This document shows, piece after piece, positions 60,385-64,000 of a stretch of 64,000 nucleotides of DNA. The stretch lies in assembly GCF_036924645.1 (NCBI RefSeq), contig NZ_JAZHRX010000001.1:4305501-4369500 (forward strand), given 5' to 3'. The DNA is from Bradyrhizobium sp. AZCC 2176 (lineage in GTDB: Bacteria; Pseudomonadota; Alphaproteobacteria; Rhizobiales; Xanthobacteraceae). A program made the position numbers and the translations under genes. Each line of letters starts with the position of its first letter. The first letter of the stretch is position 1. A model generated the notes under the pieces. It was given only the letters and a program-made list of their open reading frames with translations. It ran no database searches and had not been told where the DNA came from.

Positions 60385-61875
60385 CTAGCCTGTGGTCGAA
60401 CTCTTCGGTTGGGCGTCCAGGGTGCGCTGGAGCCGCCAACTCCGAAAGCCCCAGGAGCGCCAGGATGCCATCTCTTTCCGTTGCTGTTCTACAAGGCAAC
60501 CACGGCGGGAAACAAGGGTGGGATCGAACCCGCGAAGGGCACGGGCCCGGTCGATGGCTGGCAATGCCTGCGGTCCGAGGGAAAACAGATAGTTCATGTC
60601 GATCCACACGCCCTTGCCAGCGGCTTCGCGGCTGTGGCCGACATTGTAGTCGGCGATGACAGCCGCGAAATTGACCAGCGAGCAGATGTAGAGCGTCGCC
60701 ATCAGGGTGATGAGGTTGGCGCGGATCAGCCAGTCATTCGAGCGGTTCAGAACGATGCGGGCGACGATCAGCACGAGCCCCAGCGCGACCAGTACCATCC
60801 AGATGAAAGCCGCGACGCGCCACCAGGTCAGCAGATAGATTTGAACATAGAGATCGAGACGCAAGATCGATGACAGCACCAGCAGGACATTCTGCGCCAC
60901 CCATAGATAGACCAGCGGCCGGATCACCCTCGATTGCTCCGCCGGCCCACCGGGCCGCATGGCGGCCAAAACGAAGCCCGCCGCCAATAGCGCCGTGACA
61001 ATGAGGGGATAGGCGCCCCGGTGCGCATATGAAGCGTAGCTGATATCGGCGGGCAAGGTCGCATTGCCCCAGAGATAGGCGACGTCCAGAACGGTTTGAA
61101 CGGCGAACAGCAAGTTGAACAGGATCAGCGAACGCAAGATCGTCGCAGCACCGAAGAAGTCGTTTCGGCCCGATGACATTCTCTGCGCCAGTGTAGCCGC
61201 TTCGGCCAAGCCTGCCGGCACCTCCCGCTTACCGCTCCACCAGACGTGGATAAAGGGCCATACGACCGACAGCGTCACAGTCCAAAACAGGACGCGCCCG
61301 AGACTGACGTAAGGGGCCGTGTTGCCCGGGTTCAGCAGGCTGATCCACTTCTCGAGCAATGGATTGGCCGATATCAGCAGAAATACGAAGATGCCGCCGA
61401 GAACGATCGGAATGAACCACACGGCAAACCCGGTCTTCAGTGCCGGCAGGTTGAACGCAGCGATGGCATCGCGGAACAATCTGAACGGGCCGAGCAGGTA
61501 GAGATCGCATGACGCCGCGGCTCGCTCGCCGAGACCGTGCCGATCGCGATTGGTCGTCAGCAGCAGGCCAACGCCCAGCGCCAGCGCCATGAAGGTCAGA
61601 GACGCGGCGTTGAATTCCTCCACGGCAGGGACAAGGGCTCCCAGCAGGAGAGCGCCTGCCAGCAAGACCTGCATTCGGTTCAGGGTTGCGAGATTGGCCA
61701 GCAGCGAGCCGCAGGCCAAGGCGACCGCAAAGATGGCGGCCGATATTCCAATGCCGTGCCCGTAGAACAGCCAGTCGGCCAGCACAGCCAGCGCGAGAAC
61801 AATTGCGGCTTTGACTGGAAAGATGCCTTCCTGAACGGAATCGGCATTGGGTGCCGGCGCGGTGAAATCGGCCAT
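60385..61875 (-). CDS. Polytopic membrane protein of the DUF4173/DUF4153 type
   Basis: 496 residues from the ATG at 61875 (AGGTAG eight bases upstream). At least ten membrane helices, with the family-like blocks FLLISANPLLEKWISLLNP and AYPLIVTALLAAGFVLA. A polar C-terminal tail of about 60 residues contains LGPQALPAIDRARA and a Trp-rich stretch WRSWGFRSWRLQRT. Members of this family sit next to two-component systems in several bacteria; function is not established. The gene precedes the response regulator on the same strand, so an envelope-stress connection is possible but unproven. Confidence 0.75.
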   Translation of the reverse strand: MADFTAPAPNADSVQEGIFPVKAAIVLALAVLADWLFYGHGIGISAAIFAVALACGSLLANLATLNRMQVLLAGALLLGALVPAVEEFNAASLTFMALALGVGLLLTTNRDRHGLGERAAASCDLYLLGPFRLFRDAIAAFNLPALKTGFAVWFIPIVLGGIFVFLLISANPLLEKWISLLNPGNTAPYVSLGRVLFWTVTLSVVWPFIHVWWSGKREVPAGLAEAATLAQRMSSGRNDFFGAATILRSLILFNLLFAVQTVLDVAYLWGNATLPADISYASYAHRGAYPLIVTALLAAGFVLAAMRPGGPAEQSRVIRPLVYLWVAQNVLLVLSSILRLDLYVQIYLLTWWRVAAFIWMVLVALGLVLIVARIVLNRSNDWLIRANLITLMATLYICSLVNFAAVIADYNVGHSREAAGKGVWIDMNYLFSLGPQALPAIDRARALRGFDPTLVSRRGCLVEQQRKEMASWRSWGFRSWRLQRTLDAQPKSSTTG

Positions 61876-62091
61876 TATTGCGCTACCTGTTTGAACGGAA
61901 AAATTGCAAACCAGCCTCGTGCTGGCAGGCTGGCATAGCCACCAACCGTCGTTAGCTAGTCGTGTGGGAACAGGCATTCGATCAGTCGCCCCTGGTTTGC
62001 AGCCCGAACTATCCGACGCGGTTGTGCAATTGCGTGGAGCACCCTCTGCAAGAGTTCAGGATTCTTATGCAGTTTCCGTGCAGACGCGCTT

Positions 62092-63465
62092 ATGCGCTCG
62101 CGCATGTGGGACAAGTTTGATACGGGCAATCGTCTCGTCCGTATCCGCAAGCCCCACCTCTTCATGCAAATCCTCAAGCGTATCGGCATCATCCTCGTCT
62201 GGCTCGCCGGACCGGTCTTCATTTTCGCAGCCGTCAACAAGAACGATCCCTATCTGATTGCGCTGCGGGGGCCGGGAAACATTGTTCTGGCCGCGGCGAG
62301 CATCATCGCCATCGCTATCCTTATCCGCGGCGGCTATTGGAGGCGAGGCATCGCCGGACGGTTGCTCATTCTGCTGTGGTGCCTGCCGTCGCTGGCGATG
62401 CTCGGCGCGCATACTTCGTTTGAATGGCGCAAGCGGAACGTCCTGCAGACCGATGCTACGCAGGCGCGCAGCCTTGGGCGGCACTTTATCGTTGGGTACT
62501 CGTCATTCCCGGAGGTGGCAGCTCTTGCCGAGAAGGGCCTGATCTCCGGCGTCTACATCACCAGGCACAATGTCGCGGGATCGACGGCGGCGCGTCTGAA
62601 AAACGAGATCGCGGCGCTGCAGGAAAAGCGGCGCGCGGCCGGCTTGCCGCCTCTGATCGTAGCCGCCGATCAGGAAGGCGGCATCGTATCGCATCTGGCG
62701 CCGCCCTTGACCAGATTGCCGGCGTTATCGACGCTTGCGAGCCTTGCGCCGGATATTCGCGCCGAGAAGGCAGAGGCGTTTGGGCGCGTTCACGGGCAGG
62801 AGTTGGCGGCGCTTGGCGTCAACCTGAACCTTGCGCCGGTGCTGGATTTGCGCCCCGAGATGAAGCGCAACCGGCTCGATTTCAACACGCTGATCCGCTA
62901 TCGCGCGATTTCCGATGATCCGGCTGTCGTTGCCGATATAGCGCGAGCCTATGTCAGCGGGCTGGAAGCGTCAGGCGTCGGCGCGGCGGTCAAGCATTTT
63001 CCGGGGCTCGGACGCGTGCGGACCGATACCCATCATTTCAGCGCCGAACTGGATACGTCGCTCGACGAACTCGAAGCATCGGACTGGATTCCCTTCAGAA
63101 AGGTGCTGGCTGGCTCGAAAGCGCAACTGATGATCGGGCATGTGACGCTAACTTCTGTCGATCCGGCCCGTGCGGCGTCGCATTCCAAACGGGTTGTCGA
63201 CGGCATCATTCGCAGGAAATGGAACTATCAGGGCGTCGTCATGACCGACGACCTCGTGATGGGGGCGATCTATCAACGCAATGTCTGCACGGCGGTGGTC
63301 GAGGCGCTCAATGCCGGCGTCGATCTGCTGCTGGTCGCCTTCGACGGCGCGCAGTTCTATCGCATCTTTACGTGCGCCGTGGTGGCGTCGGCCGAGGGAA
63401 GGCTCGACGCAGCCATGCTGGGCGCGAGCGAGGCGCGGTTGAAAGGTGCATTCCCCGCAGATTGA
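62092..63465 (+). CDS. Membrane-anchored glycoside hydrolase family 3 (NagZ-like)
   Basis: 457 residues from the ATG at 62092; ATGs at 62104 and 62164 are alternatives and none has a strong ribosome-binding site. Three N-terminal membrane helices (about 28-47, 62-77, 88-106) anchor the catalytic domain. GH3 features are PLIVAADQEGGIVSHL, VNLNLAPVLDL, the substrate/acid motif VKHFPGLGRVRTDTHH and the nucleophile Asp in VVMTDDLVMGAI. NagZ enzymes release GlcNAc from muropeptides; the membrane anchor suggests action on envelope polysaccharide or peptidoglycan outside the cytosol. Its 3' end overlaps the convergent OpgC-like gene by about 109 bp. Confidence 0.8.
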   Translation: MRSRMWDKFDTGNRLVRIRKPHLFMQILKRIGIILVWLAGPVFIFAAVNKNDPYLIALRGPGNIVLAAASIIAIAILIRGGYWRRGIAGRLLILLWCLPSLAMLGAHTSFEWRKRNVLQTDATQARSLGRHFIVGYSSFPEVAALAEKGLISGVYITRHNVAGSTAARLKNEIAALQEKRRAAGLPPLIVAADQEGGIVSHLAPPLTRLPALSTLASLAPDIRAEKAEAFGRVHGQELAALGVNLNLAPVLDLRPEMKRNRLDFNTLIRYRAISDDPAVVADIARAYVSGLEASGVGAAVKHFPGLGRVRTDTHHFSAELDTSLDELEASDWIPFRKVLAGSKAQLMIGHVTLTSVDPARAASHSKRVVDGIIRRKWNYQGVVMTDDLVMGAIYQRNVCTAVVEALNAGVDLLLVAFDGAQFYRIFTCAVVASAEGRLDAAMLGASEARLKGAFPAD

Positions 63466-64000
63466 GGGGCGGGTGCGGGTAACCTCGTTATTGTCTCGGT
63501 CCGGAATGCGGGCTTGTGATCTTGTCGCTTGGACCACGATACGTAGTAGGCCACGCCCGTCATGATCAAAATTCCGGCGAGGCTGACCAGGACCTGCATG
63601 GCGAGCGAATCCGGGCCCGTGATCAGGACCAGATGTCCGGCAAACGATAGAAACACCCCGGCGCAAAAGACCGCCAGCCACTCCTGGCCGCATGTGATGA
63701 CCGGCTGCAACACTTGCCACCGGAAGCCAGACCAGTCTCGCGGCACCATGTAGCTAAACAGAAAAGCCAGCGCGAGAAAGTGAACCACCCTATGAGGGGC
63801 AAGGTTTTCCTTGTCGTTGGGAACAAAGACGCCGTGCAGGAGATCCGGGAGGATACCGGTCTGGGGAAATTTCATTGCCACCGTCACCGCCAGGGCAAGG
63901 AGCAGGTACAGCCACGCTGCGGCGCGCAGGACGGGGAGATTCTGAAGCGTATGCAGGGTGCGCATCTGATCAGCGCCGCTCAGGGCAAGCCAGGCGCCGA
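63357..64000 (-). CDS. OpgC-type acyltransferase, C-terminal part (cut by right window edge)
   Basis: About 213 codons run open to the right edge. The visible helices include LRAAAWLYLLLALAVTVAMK, the OpgC-like block NLAPHRVVHFLALAFLFSY and CGQEWLAVFCAGVFLSFAGH, then a final helix and a polar tail. OpgC proteins are membrane acyltransferases that add succinyl or similar groups to periplasmic glucans. The N-terminal two-thirds and any acceptor-site residues lie outside the window. The tail overlaps the end of the GH3 gene, an unusually long convergent overlap, so a slightly earlier true stop or sequence variation there is possible. Confidence 0.7.
   Translation of the reverse strand, partial: GAWLALSGADQMRTLHTLQNLPVLRAAAWLYLLLALAVTVAMKFPQTGILPDLLHGVFVPNDKENLAPHRVVHFLALAFLFSYMVPRDWSGFRWQVLQPVITCGQEWLAVFCAGVFLSFAGHLVLITGPDSLAMQVLVSLAGILIMTGVAYYVSWSKRQDHKPAFRTETITRLPAPAPQSAGNAPFNRASLAPSMAASSLPSADATTAHVKMR

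Overview
The window looks like chromosome of an alphaproteobacterium close to Bradyrhizobium or Rhodopseudomonas (Nitrobacteraceae). The reasons are high GC, a V-type exosortase with PEPxxWA-CTERM substrates, a LivKHMGF-type importer inside a CoA-dependent catabolic cluster, an OpgC-type acyltransferase, and several small secreted proteins of a kind I associate with Bradyrhizobium. The genus is inferred from gene content and family resemblance; no alignment was run. No rRNA, CRISPR array or complete tRNA was seen.

Bases 1-19,800 form an exopolysaccharide (EPS) and protein-sorting island. It holds glycosyltransferases (a GT2 cut by the left edge, a WecG/TagA-type enzyme fused to a STAS domain, a GT4 and a second GT2) and a hexapeptide acetyltransferase. 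It also holds a PrsT-like TPR lipoprotein, an outer-membrane beta-barrel, a Wza-like export protein, an ExeA-like ATPase, a chain-length determinant and its tyrosine autokinase. The sorting part has EpsI, a secreted trypsin-like protease, an EpsD-like lipoprotein, a 73-residue accessory membrane protein and the exosortase itself (Cys194/Arg240/His261). Five exported proteins with the C-terminal PEPxxWA-type signal lie between 15.2 and 23.7 kb, four of them closely linked to rho-independent terminators.

Bases 19,800-26,950 are accessory and partly decayed. They contain two overlapping mini-genes (54 and 38 codons), a frameshifted IS1182-type transposase remnant, small secreted or membrane proteins, a zinc-ribbon ORF, an eroded DNA-binding ORF and a short alpha/beta-hydrolase remnant.

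Bases 26,950-43,460 are a catabolic region. Leftward genes encode a triple-GAF protein, a class II aldolase-like protein, a DsbA/HCCA-isomerase-like protein, a Baeyer-Villiger monooxygenase, an SDR, a TetR regulator and an acyl-CoA synthetase. Rightward genes encode a branched-chain-amino-acid-type ABC importer (binding protein, two permeases, two ATPases), a CaiB remnant, an enoyl-CoA hydratase, a MaoC dehydratase and an HpcH/HpaI-type CoA lyase. A 25-bp palindrome in the divergent promoter region is the likely TetR operator. Together they suggest uptake, Baeyer-Villiger oxidation and beta-oxidation-like breakdown of a ketone or cyclic carboxylate whose identity cannot be read from sequence.

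Bases 44,185-57,471 are one 4,428-codon gene for a giant secreted protein. It has an N-terminal FecR-like domain, then Ig-like repeats that are almost identical at DNA level, then a long beta-helix-like region built of diverged super-repeats, and an RTX-like C-terminus. The right end carries a two-component system, a polytopic DUF4173-like protein, a membrane-anchored GH3 hydrolase and an OpgC-type acyltransferase cut by the right edge.
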